Below, in pieces: positions 12,634 to 22,300 of a stretch of 64,000 nucleotides of DNA. The notes below the pieces were generated by a model that did no database searches, was not told where the DNA came from, and worked only from the letters and a program-made list of their open reading frames with translations. The DNA comes from Pelobates cultripes (Eukaryota; Chordata; Amphibia; Anura; Pelobatidae): contig OW240916.1 in the NCBI GenBank assembly GCA_933207985.1, positions 262,101,108 to 262,165,107 on the forward strand, given 5' to 3'. The stretch's first letter is position 1. Each line of letters starts with the position of its first letter. The translations under genes and the position numbers were made by a program.

Positions 12634-13310
12634 ATGAGGAGAGAGGGTCAGTACAGGAGAGAATTATCCTGGAGGAAGTCTCGCACCCAGGCAGACTATC
12701 TCCATTATAAATTCATATTGTGTTTATACAGCACAGCCCTTCCCCTCACCAAACCGTCATACTTTTCCTCTCTCATCAGTTCATGCCCCCGCATTCCCAG
12801 GTGTCTCTTTGACATCTTTAACTCTCTTCTTCGCCCTGCTGTGGCCACCCCCCAAACTAACCTTACAGCCGATAGTTTTGCATGCTACTTTACCGACAAG
12901 ATTGAACAGCTAAGGAAATAGTTCTCCCCACCTTACCGTTCTCTTTCTCAACCACACGTTAATCATGCCTTTCCTACCCTTCAGACTTTCTCCCCGGCTA
13001 CTGAAGAAGAGGTGGCTGTGCTTCTCCTTTCCTCTAGCCCCACCACTTGCCTGCTCGATCCTGTCCCATCTCACTTTATAAGATCTCTCTCCCCCTGTCT
13101 TGTGCCTTCCTTAACAGACATCCTTTACATATCCTGAAAAAAACATCTCTTGACCCGTCCTCCCCCTCTAACTATCATCCCATATCCCTGTTCCCTTTTT
13201 CCTCAAAGCTTCTGGAAAGACCCTCCTCTCCTTGACCCTCTTCAATCTGGCTTCCGCCATCTCCACTCTACTGAGACTGCTCTTATCAAAGTTACTAAAT
13301 GCAAATGCAA
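12634..13310 (+). pseudogene. L2-like LINE fragment (linker plus N-terminal reverse transcriptase)
   Basis: The plus strand encodes pieces of an L2-type ORF2. An open frame reads YFSSLISSCPRIPRCLFDIF, then LLRPAVATPQTNLTADSFA and CYFTDKIEQLRK, the linker region before the RT. After a stop, other frames continue with TEEEVAVLLLSS and LDPVPSHFIRSL, then SNYHPISLFPFSSKLLER and finally LDPLQSGFRHLHSTETALI, the standard RT blocks of this clade. At least two frameshifts and a stop separate them, and the RT is cut off before the catalytic F-A-D-D block. It is a dead relic in opposite orientation to the fragment at 9190-9625; whether the two were once a single insertion is unknown. Confidence 0.75.
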
Positions 13311-14184
13311 ATGCCACTACTTATAGAGCTGTTGTTTCCAGATTTTTATTTAATAAACCTACTATTTTATACATCATCACCTGTGGAGTACATCCTTCAT
13401 ACAGCCCTCATCATCCTTCCGGTTCCAGGTGTGGATTGTTCCACCTCAAGTTCTTCATTCCAGAGCAGGACATTGCTCTGGGTGACGTAAGTAGGATAAT
13501 TTCCTCCAGCAATACCAATTGTTTGTATATACTATACTATTTGATTTCCTATTTTGTTTTTTTCACATATACCTACTCCATCCTGATAACAAGCTCCAAA
13601 GACCCTCCATTTATATCCATAGATGGGAATTATTCCATCCAGGCCTTCATAATAGAGCTGAGACAGCTCTAAAAAGTGTGTGTACACTTTTGCCCATTTG
13701 TACACCCTTCACAAACATCTATTGTACTGCACCATAATCAGTTTCTTGCTTTGTACTTTTAGATTTGTATATTAAGAACATCATCTGTATCGTATGTATA
13801 TATAATCGTAAGCACTGATCAGCTCCTGTCTGTTATCTTTACTATCCACTTCACAAGGGTGGAGAGAACCACTTGTTGGTGATTTGCTGCTAATTATAGA
13901 TATCAAGCCTTTATACTCACCAATTTCATTCTATATATATCAAAAAACAGTCGTTGAGGACTGCAGACGTACCTAGTATGTCCGCGGCAAATAGGAGCCC
14001 TGGACTTACCTGGACTGGCGATCCGCGGCGATCACGGCAGCAGCTCCGGCCAACCCGCCCCTCCAGGGCCATGTGATCACGATGATCACATTGCTGCAAT
14101 AGGACTCTAGGAGCTGCCAGCAAGGGGACTGTCTGAGCTGTCAGGCAGTCCCACAGGCTGCTAAAAAGTAAAAAAAAATAAAAA
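13311..14184. other. No gene recognised
   Basis: Begins where the L2 homology stops. A GC-richer patch at 13970-14160 (CTGTCTGAGCTGTCAGGCAG) resembles a piece of an interspersed repeat. Otherwise nothing is seen. Confidence 0.4.
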
Positions 14185-14410
14185 AGATATGTTATATATA
14201 TATTATATATGTATAATATATTTTAAAATTATAAAAGCATGTTATAATATATTATACATATATAATGCATATATATGATTTCATTATAAGAGCACTTTGA
14301 GATATATGCACATATATCTCAAAATACACTTATAATGAAATCATATATACATTATATATGTATAATATATTATAAAATGCTTTATTATAATATATTATAC
14401 ATATATAGGA
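14185..14410. repeat. AT-rich long inverted repeat
   Basis: Arms of roughly 100 bp around a centre near 14308. Recognisable paired phrases are ATGATTTCATTATAAG and its complement CTTATAATGAAATCAT, and TATACATATATA blocks at both ends. It resembles 426-520 in composition and layout. Confidence 0.75.
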
Positions 14411-14416
14411 AATAAA

Positions 14417-14430
<14 letters not shown>

Positions 14431-14461
<31 letters not shown>
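14431..14461. repeat. (TA)n microsatellite
   Basis: Pure TA tract following a short TG run. Confidence 0.9.
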
Positions 14462-14465
<4 letters not shown>

Positions 14466-14650
14466 GTTCGGGGCCATCTCAGTTATGATATGAATTGAAA
14501 TAAAGTCATCTACCCTTAACAAGCAAAGTCAGTTGAAGTGTGCTGATACCGACGTAGGTGGTAAGTCTGTAAATAAAGTGGGCAAAAAGGAATACCAATC
14601 TTGCTCAAAGATATTTATTGTGAAACAACATGTTATAATACATACATATT

Positions 14651-15310
14651 TTACGAGGACATCTTAACGAATACCTTTTGCATTTCCTGTACCGGTTGGG
14701 GTATATATACTGTATAAGCTGATAACTTCCAGCGACCTAAGGTCTTAATAACATGAACTGGAATGTCTTGACTTGAGGCTGTAGATGCTGCCCTTATCCT
14801 AAACGAGTGTCCAGAATACTTGTTGGCGTTCATATCGAGTCTTGTCAACAATAGGTGTAAATATACCATGAACTTAGAAGTGGTGAGGATAGCCCTGTGA
14901 AGTGACAGGAGAGGCAGTGATGCATGAGTAGGTACAGTGAGTAGGTTGGCACTGAAAACCTTCACTAGGCACCATGAATTGTCAGTGGGGTAGTATGGGA
15001 TGTGAACAGGTTGACCCATTTAACTAGTTTTGGTTGAGGGTAGGCTCAATATGTAATGGTCTTGCTGTTTGATGAGGTATGAGTTGCGAAATCAACCTTG
15101 ACCATTTTGTTGGCCCCTAATAGTGAATTCTCGTGGCTTAAGAAAGCCGTAGAAGGCCAAGTATATGGCTGTTTTAATGACGTTAGTTAGTACGAGGTTC
15201 GAATGGTGCTGTATCCAGTAAGTCTGACATATTTTTGAACAGTTGTTTGTTAATTGGTAGTCTACATTGTGGGGTAGGACTGTTGGCCTTGGAAATGCCA
15301 TTAAGTATGG
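14651..15310 (-). pseudogene. Tyrosine recombinase fragment of a DIRS-like element
   Basis: Minus-strand open pieces at 15092-15301 and 14651-15019. The first carries the recombinase core approach (LVLTNVIKTAIYLAFYGFLK then REF). The second carries the catalytic block YSGHSFRIRAASTAS, which contains the H-x-x-R signature, and then IKTLGRWKLSAYTVYI, which contains the expected C-terminal tyrosine. In DIRS elements this enzyme integrates a circular DNA copy instead of a DDE integrase. The frame is broken between the pieces (around 15020-15090), so no full enzyme could be made. The stop at 14651 follows a plausible natural C-terminus. Confidence 0.8.
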
Positions 15311-15599
15311 TCTTGATTGGATATGCTGTGAGAAAGCGTGGGTTGTTTGTTGGGAAAAGCTGAGAACATGTGGTGTTGGATGCCTGTCAGGTATAATTTA
15401 ATGGTGTTCTGTGATTACTTTAACTTGAGGTGGCAAAAAGTGGCGAACGCCACCAAGATTGTTATGTCGAACCAGTTGGCTAGGTGGTGTTCTGACATGA
15501 ACCTCTGATACAAGAAAAACGCCCTGTCATATGCACTAGGCGTGTTTGTGGTCAAAACCTTGCAGTGACGTAGTAAATCATCTAATCCATAATTAGATC

Positions 15600-16430
15600 T
15601 TAGAGCAGAGGGGTGGTCGTGGCCAGTAATGAAGCGGTAGGTAGGGGCCTAATGAAAACCTGAAATTGGAAACGAGATAAACGATCAGCTGCAGTGTTAA
15701 AAATGCCTGGGACATGGTAGCATACCAGGTAAAACTGATAACAGGCTGCCAGCCATGTCAGTTTCCTAATAAACCTCATTATCATTAATGAGGATGAGCA
15801 GCCTTTGTTGATGATGTGGCAAATTGCCAAGTTGTCTGAAAGTCACCGTACCAGTCTCCCTGCCCATAAATGTCCCCATGTCACTGCTGCTGCTACTATT
15901 GGATATACCTCAAACAGTGCTGAGTTCTTGAACCCCTCCATGTGCTGCACTTCCTCTGGCCAACTACCCCAAAGCTATTCGTTGCCGATTATGGCCGCAA
16001 AACCAGTGGATGCTGCCGCGTCTGTCCAAATAGTAAGGGATACTTGTGGGAGAAACATGCTTTTCCCGTTCCAATTCGAGAGAAACATGTTCCACATATG
16101 GAGGTCTGCCGTGACTAAATAGTCAAGTGAAAAACGACTGTTATCATCGGGGAATGTGGGAAGGAGGCTCATTAGGCTGGAAATGAATGCTCTACCTTGT
16201 GGAATAATTTTCATAGCGAAATTTAGTGAGCCAATCAGTGATTGAAGTTCTTTCCTATTACATGAGCCCGTCTGTATATAGTAGTGTATGTCATGTCGGA
16301 TACTGGTAATTTTCCCCTGAGTCAAGCTGTATCCCTAGCAAATTGATTATAGTGTCTGGACCTTCTGTCCTTTTAGGGGACACTGGTACCCCTAGTGAGT
16401 GGAATAATTGTACTGCCTTGTCTAGACCCA
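15600..16430 (-). pseudogene. Reverse transcriptase end and RNase H of a DIRS-like element
   Basis: Minus strand. From 16430 the frame reads GLDKAVQLFHSLGVPVSPKR and LLGIQLDSG, the thumb-side end of a DIRS/Gypsy-type RT. A frameshift near 16320 moves it to the next open piece (15975-16325), which continues ELQSLIGSLNFAMKIIPQGR and LTIWTDAAASTGFAAIIG; the last contains the first RNase H aspartate (W-T-D-A). After a stop, another piece (15600-15830) has CHIINKGCSSS and FNTAADRLSRFQ, the later RNase H blocks. The domain order matches DIRS, and no active enzyme is possible. Confidence 0.8.
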
Positions 16431-16439
16431 TAAAACCTG

Positions 16440-17560
16440 TACATTGGGGGCACTGCTGTACTCGGGAGATGTTGCTGAATACATATTATGGTGTTCTTTG
16501 GCATTAATACATAACAGGAGCTGAGAATCCATGCCTAAAGTGTAATGTGTGTGAGAAATAACACAAAAAAATGACTACCTAAAAGTTTGACAAAGACTGG
16601 TGGTAGAATTAGTGCATGGAAAGTGTTAAAATACCACCATTTGAAATACCCTAGGGTGTCTACTTTTCAAAAATATATGGTTTGATGGGCGTTAATTGCA
16701 TTGGCCGGCTTCAAAAATGTCCTAAATAGGACATGGGTGCATGATGACCATCTGTGAAAATTCCAATTTGGAAAACTAGAATGCGCACCCTCCAAATAAG
16801 GTATTTTAGCCCCCAGAGAACCCAACACAACTATACATGAGGGGTATCACTGTACTCAGAAGATGTTGCTGAACACATATTGGGGTGTTCTTTGGCAGTA
16901 ACCATTAAAGTTCTCAATACATGTATTCTTAAATTGCTATGTGTGTAAAAGAATATCACCAATTATTATTATTTTGGTTTTTTATTTCGCATAGATTGGT
17001 GGTAAAATTGTTGCATGAAAAGAGTCAAAATACCCCAAGTTTAATGCCTTAGGTTGTCTTCTTTTAAAAAATATATACATGTGAAAGGTTATTCGGGGAT
17101 TCCTGACAGATATTACAATGCACCTTGCGTTAATTTGGAAATAAAATTGTTTGGAAATAGCAAAGTGCTACTTGTACTTGTTACCCTATAACTTTCCAAA
17201 AAAAAAATAAGAACATGTTAACATTGGGTATTTCGAAACTCAGGACAAAATGTAGAAACTATTTAGCATGGGTGTTATTTGGCAGTTGTAGATGCATAAC
17301 AGATTTTGGTGTGTTGTTTTAAATTTTTTATTATATTTTATAATTTTTTATAGTAAATTATAAGATATGATGAACATAATGGTATCTTTAGAAAGACCAT
17401 TTCATGGTGAGAGAAACGGTATATAATATGTCTGGTTACAGTAAGTGAGTAAGAGGAAGATTACAGCTAAACACAACCACAGCAGAAATGCAAAAACAGC
17501 CCTGGTCCCAAACGGTAAGAAAATTGAAAAGTGGTCTGGTCACTAAGGGGGTAAGAAGGG
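16440..17560. mobile_element. Unclassified interspersed repeat, copy 2, with internal repeats
   Basis: 17030-17555 matches 1310-1960. Upstream are two diverged units in tandem, starting near 16450 and 16850, each beginning TGTACTCRGRAGATGTTGCTGAA and containing GGTGTTCTTTGGCA and TGGTGGTARAATT. It has no ORF. The right end contains GGTCTGGTCACTAAG, as at 1945-1960. Confidence 0.55.
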
Positions 17561-18277
17561 ACAGCCTGTCTTTCCCCTCCTTGGTATTGGTTCTTAGTCA
17601 ATTACTTGATATTGTAACTGTATTATTCTGTGTCTTGCCTTTATGAAATATACAGGTACAGGCAACTCAACTTCAATTGTTTGATTCGGAGACTTATACT
17701 AATTGACCCATTACTGCACCTGAATACTTTGTTGTCCCTTTAAGTCTATAAATTACACCTATGGCACACACTCAAATTATGCCCCTGCGTCCCTGTCCAA
17801 ACATCTGACTCCCATTGTTTATTTAACTTTTAAATTTAAAACTGTAAGTAAAGTAATGTAATGTGTGTGTGTGCGGTGTGTACTGGTTGTATTTGATGTG
17901 GTGTGCTAAGTGGTAAACCCAAGTGGCACTCATGGCAGGTGGCATACCTCAGATACAACAGTTGCAAGTCCAAAATTAGGAAGGTACTTGTGCATTCAGT
18001 TTCAAACAAATACCAGATAATTAATATTATGTTCGTTCCGTGATGCAAAAAAACCCAAAGATGATTCATGGTTAGGGGACAGCATCTAAATAAAACAAAA
18101 GAAAGAAAGAAAGTAATCAAATAAATAAGCAATAAAGAAATATAGGATAATGGTAAAATAGCATTCTATTTGGTCAGATTTTATTCCGTTGACAAAATTT
18201 GCTTTGACATAAATGCATCTTATATTTTTTATTGAAAGCTGGGGTGGGTGTTTATATTTCCCAATTCCCAATTCCAT
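17561..18277. other. No gene recognised
   Basis: AT-rich sequence leading up to the palindromic element. The phrase GAAAGAAAGAAAG lies near 18100. No coding signal. Confidence 0.45.
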
Positions 18278-18291
18278 ATTACCTAGAATAT
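18278..18291. repeat. Target-site duplication, left copy
   Basis: ATTACCTAGAATAT, repeated exactly at 20594-20607 on the other side of the palindromic element. Confidence 0.85.
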
Positions 18292-18652
18292 ATAAGGGGG
18301 GTGCACATAGAACAATAAGAAGGTATATTATACTTAATATAAGTAGAACACTTCCTGTTAGACCTATAATAGAAAAACACATATATAGTGTAACACTGTT
18401 ATATACAGAACATTAATTGGTCTCAGGTATTGGGTCACTCACAGTGTGTAGAGCCACATAAAGCTGGCTCTAGCTTAGATGGCAGGTGAATAATAAGCTT
18501 ATTCTGGCTTTCAATTTTCAGCTTTCCAAATAGCTCTGCTCCTTTTCTCCGCCCTTTAATAACTTCCAGGACATCCAGTGTCAATAATCAAAAAGTGACT
18601 TTACTGGTTAAAATAAAGGATACAGAAAAAGCTAAAATAACATAACAAAATA

Positions 18653-18699
18653 CACAGCACTAACACGTTTCGACCTCCAGGTCTTTATCAAAGTGTGTG
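18653..18699 (-). ncRNA. Hammerhead-ribozyme-like motif, left arm of palindrome
   Basis: Inverted copy of the motif at 20075-20121 with the same core and stems. It lies on the minus strand, so the two motifs point away from each other. Confidence 0.6.
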
Positions 18700-19925
18700 G
18701 TGAATGTTGGTCTTCTTCCTTTTAAATGATATTCTCCTCTTCAAATTTGGCGCCGTTTTGCCGGCGTCCATCCTTACTTCCGGTTTCGCCGTGTTTCCGC
18801 GTCACGTGACCTCCCGTCCGATCACGTGACCTTCCGTCCGATCACGTGTTCATGATGTCATTTCCGGATTTTCGGTCTTTCATTCCCTTCACATATATCA
18901 ACAGTCCTGGCGTCCAGCGCCATATTTGAAGTGGGCAAAGAGCCTTTACATACAGAAACAGCTGGAGATTTTAGTTTATATCTTAAAATAGATCTTTTCT
19001 TACAATGTTTTTGCACATACCATATATATAAATCAAGTATAAATATATAAGAGTCCAATTACAATTGCAACATCTTTATAATATGAGGAGGGTAATTGTA
19101 ATAAATTTCATTTATATTGAGGAGCATTACTTCTTGTAAAGATATAGCATACAGTATGATTCTCTATATTAAAAAGGAAAAATAGAGAGAAGGGATCCTG
19201 CAAAAAATGATAATAATAACACAGTGTAAATAATTTCATTAATTTAACTAAAACCTCTAAAAATATATAAAAAAAATATAATAATATATATGAAAAATAT
19301 CAAAATGAAAATCTAAAATTAGAAAATTAATTGTATTTTATATAAAACATTTTTAAAAAATATTTTTATATATATCTACAAGCCATGTAGATATATATAA
19401 AAATATTTTTTAAAAATGTTTTATATAAAATACAATTAATTTTCTAATTTTAGATTTTCATTTTGATATTTTTCATATATATTATTATATTTTTATATAT
19501 TTTTTATATATTTTTAGAGGTTTTAGTTAATTAAATGAAATTATTTACACTGTGTTATTATTATTATTTTTTGCAGGATCCCTTCTCTCTATTTTTCCCT
19601 TTTAATATAGAGAATTATACTGTATGCTATATCTTTACAAGAAGTAATGCTCCTCAATATAAATGAAATTTATTACAATTACCCTCCTCATATTATAAAG
19701 ATGTTGCAATTGTAATTGGACTCTTATGTATTTATACTTGATTTATATATATGGTATGTGCAAAAACATTGTAAGAAAAGATCTATTTTAAGATATAAAC
19801 TAAAATCTCCAGCTGTTTCTGTATGTAAAGGCTCTTTGCCCACTTCAAATATGGCGCTGGACGCCAGGACTGTTGATATATGTGAAGGGAATGAAAGACC
19901 GAAAATCCGGAAATTACATCATGAA

Positions 19926-19971
19926 CACGTGATCGGACGGAAGGTCACGTGATCGGACGGGAGGTCACGTG
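19926..19971 (+). promoter_or_regulatory. CACGTG-containing 20-bp tandem repeat in a GC-rich block
   Basis: Two 20-bp units CACGTGATCGGACGGRAGGT followed by a third CACGTGA. CACGTG is the canonical E-box. The surrounding GC- and CpG-rich block (about 19840-20030) also contains GCGCCAAA, and its mirror lies at 18770-18850 in the other arm. It could be an internal promoter of the element, but there is no direct evidence of that. Confidence 0.4.
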
Positions 19972-20074
19972 ACGCGGAAACACGGCGAAACCGGAAGTAA
20001 GGATGGACGCCGGCAAAACGGCGCCAAATTTGAAGAGGAGAATATCATTTAAAAGGAAGAAGACCAACATTCAC

Positions 20075-20121
20075 CACACACTTTGATAAAGACCTGGAGG
20101 TCGAAACGTGTTAGTGCTGTG
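20075..20121 (+). ncRNA. Hammerhead-ribozyme-like motif, right arm of palindrome
   Basis: Type I layout. Helix I: CACACACT (20075-20082) pairs with AGTGCTGTG (20113-20121), leaving one bulged C. Core box 1 reads TTGATAA (consensus CTGANGA, two departures) plus an extra A. Helix II: GACCT-GG-AGGTC, perfect. Box 2: GAAA, then CGTGTT, giving a minimal helix III with U17 before the predicted cleavage point. The departures at C3 and G8 may weaken activity. An AATAAA-like stretch does not follow closely here; the downstream end is TTTATTTTAACCAGTAAAG. Confidence 0.65.
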
Positions 20122-20593
20122 TATTTTGTTATGTTATTTTAGCTTTTTCTGTATCCTTTATTTTAACCAGTAAAGTCACTTTTTGATTATTGACACTGGA
20201 TGTCCTGGAAGTTATTAAAGGGCGGAGAAAAGGAGCAGAGCTATTTGGAAAGCTGAAAATTGAAAGCCAGAATAAGCTTATTATTCACCTGCCATCTAAG
20301 CTAGAGCCAGCTTTATGTGGCTCTACACACTGTGAGTGACCCAATACCTGAGACCAATTAATGTTCTGTATATAACAGTGTTACACTATATATGTGTTTT
20401 TCTATTATAGGTCTAACAGGAAGTGTTCTACTTATATTAAGTATAATATACCTTCTTATTGTTCTATGTGCACCCCCCTTATATTCTTTTTTCTATCACT
20501 TTGTATTTGAGTGCCATTTAGTGATTTTGGGCACTGGGGGTAGTTGCATATTCTCTGGCTCTATAGCGCCAATCCACCATTTCTTGTATTGTT

Positions 20594-20607
20594 ATTACCT
20601 AGAATAT
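20594..20607. repeat. Target-site duplication, right copy
   Basis: ATTACCTAGAATAT, identical to 18278-18291. Confidence 0.85.
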
Positions 20608-21849
20608 GCCAGTGTTTCTTAACATAGTTGATCATTTCTATTCTGCAGGTGCTGTATTCTAATTTTATTCTAATAGCGAAGGAATATGACAGAGGTTCAG
20701 CTTTTTCTTGTATGAGTTATAATCATTTGGAACTGTATTAGCTGTACTTGTATTTCTTCTCCTAATAGCAATTCAGTTTGTGCAGCCAACACGAACATAC
20801 TGGTAGCTTGTGATTTACCAGTAGGACTGAGAGCTTTGGAGAGGGAAGGCAATCACAGCTACCATGTACTGACGCTACATGAGAATAATGCAGAGGACAA
20901 TCTTAACCACTGAGTTACCTTTTTCTTCCGCTCAGTATGGATCAATTCCTGCCATTTCTGCTATGATGAATTGAGGCAGATTTGGATATGAAGACTGGAT
21001 CCTACTAAGAACTAAATATAAGTGTACCTAGAAAAGTGGCTACTGAGTGTTTTAACATTTGTACATGTTTAACTTGATGTTCTCTCCTGAAAACACTTGA
21101 ATATACATTTTACCTTCTGAAACATTGCACAAAAAACCTAAAAATAAAAAATCTTACTTATATCAAGATGAAACGTGAAGCAATGCAACATTTAGGAATA
21201 ATAGTTAACATTGTGTAGAATTAAGGTTCTAAATAAAATTCTGAGATGGTCTACTAAATATAGAGTAGTAATATCGTAGAAGCAATATAACACAAGTACA
21301 CAAAAATGTGATACACTTAGATTCAATTTCAGGCTACTGGTACACAATATATTGATTGATGATTAGTATTCATTCTCTAAAAGGAATGACATCTATTTTT
21401 TTATTTATAAAATATTTTACCAGGAAGGATACATTGAGATTTCTCTCATTTTCAATTACGTCGTGGGTGGATCTGTCATCAAAAATTATATTGAGTAATC
21501 TATATTCTTAGTTCAAAACAAATTAGTATATATATTGAGCAAGTTGTTGACTATTGGGCACGTAAATGTAAAAAATACGGAAACAAATAAGAAATATGAA
21601 ACACATTTCAAAGAACACTGGCTATATCATTCCTACAAGGCTTCCAGTTAAACTCAGCTGCAAACTTTGAAAGTGTAATTTCTCAGATAAAAAGTAGGTC
21701 ACCATCAGCATCATGCTGCCTTTTATGTCAACACTGTTTTCTGCGTGATAATTTCCTTCCAATATGTTCTTATTGTACTACTTAGAGTTACAAGTTTATA
21801 CTTTGGTAAGTGGTAAAAAGTATTAGTCAAATGAAATATAAAATATACA
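20608..21849. other. No gene recognised
   Basis: AT-rich sequence. The stretch at 21410-21460 (TTTTACCAGGAAGGATACAT) looks like a fragment of a dispersed repeat, but there is no second copy in this window to test that. Confidence 0.4.
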
Positions 21850-22300
21850 GAGAAATACTTTTTTTTTTTTCACTTTTTCTTTATTTCCGAAAGTAAACGT
21901 GTATGGGATACAGAAAAAAGAAATAGGTGGCATTCAATGCATACACAATAGGGTCATCTAACAGTTCGTGCTATTACACATATCATTTTGTTCCTTGGTG
22001 TGATGTCTGCATCGTTCCTGGGGCGGTTTTAATAATATGTGTATTCCTGTATTATTTAATCGGATACGGGGCACTCTTTGTTATAGGTCGTCGGAAGGGT
22101 CGGTATGCAACTAAGTTCGGCAACGGGCCGTGGGTGAGAGCATGAAACAGGGGAAGGGGTAGGGGCTAGGGGTGTCCTGCCTCTTACATCAACTTAATAT
22201 AGTAGTGAGTGTGCCTTGAGCGGCGTCTACCAAGGTGACTCAAATTGGGGCTGTAGGTCGCCAACATGCCTGGGTCTTCGGTGCGTTACTCTAAGGGCAT

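Larger units (their letters stand above)
14462..16430 (-). mobile_element. DIRS-like tyrosine-recombinase retrotransposon, broken and 5'-truncated
   Basis: On the minus strand the order is: end of reverse transcriptase, RNase H, then tyrosine recombinase, the layout of DIRS-type elements. The 5' half (gag and most of RT) is missing upstream of 16430, where unrelated repeat sequence begins. 14462-14639 is AT-moderate sequence that may be the element's 3' end. The split direct or inverted terminal repeats typical of the group are not recognisable. Several stops and frameshifts make it inactive. Confidence 0.75.
18292..20593 (+). mobile_element. Palindromic PLE-like retroelement insertion with two hammerhead motifs
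   Basis: A 2.3-kb insertion between exact 14-bp direct repeats. The left arm (18292-19378) is the inverted copy of the right arm (19384 to about 20484), with a 5-base spacer AGCCA and only scattered mismatches. The right arm alone continues for about 110 bp to the flank, ending TAGCGCCAATCCACCATTTC. That suggests the right copy holds the true 3' end and the left is an inverted, 3'-incomplete copy. There is no reverse-transcriptase ORF. The hammerhead motif plus a 3' end like AGCGCY..TCCACYAC is shared with 59-63 kb. I infer a non-autonomous Penelope-like element; PLEs are known to carry hammerheads and to insert in tandem or inverted forms. Confidence 0.7.

Noticed and set aside
15180..15215. 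tRNA-like GGTTCGAAT phrase
   Set aside because: No cloverleaf can be built around it and it lies in the DIRS recombinase coding sequence.
18278..20607. Palindrome as a simple assembly or foldback artefact
   Set aside because: The exact 14-bp direct repeats outside the arms and the one-sided 3' tail are better explained by an insertion; still worth confirming with long reads.
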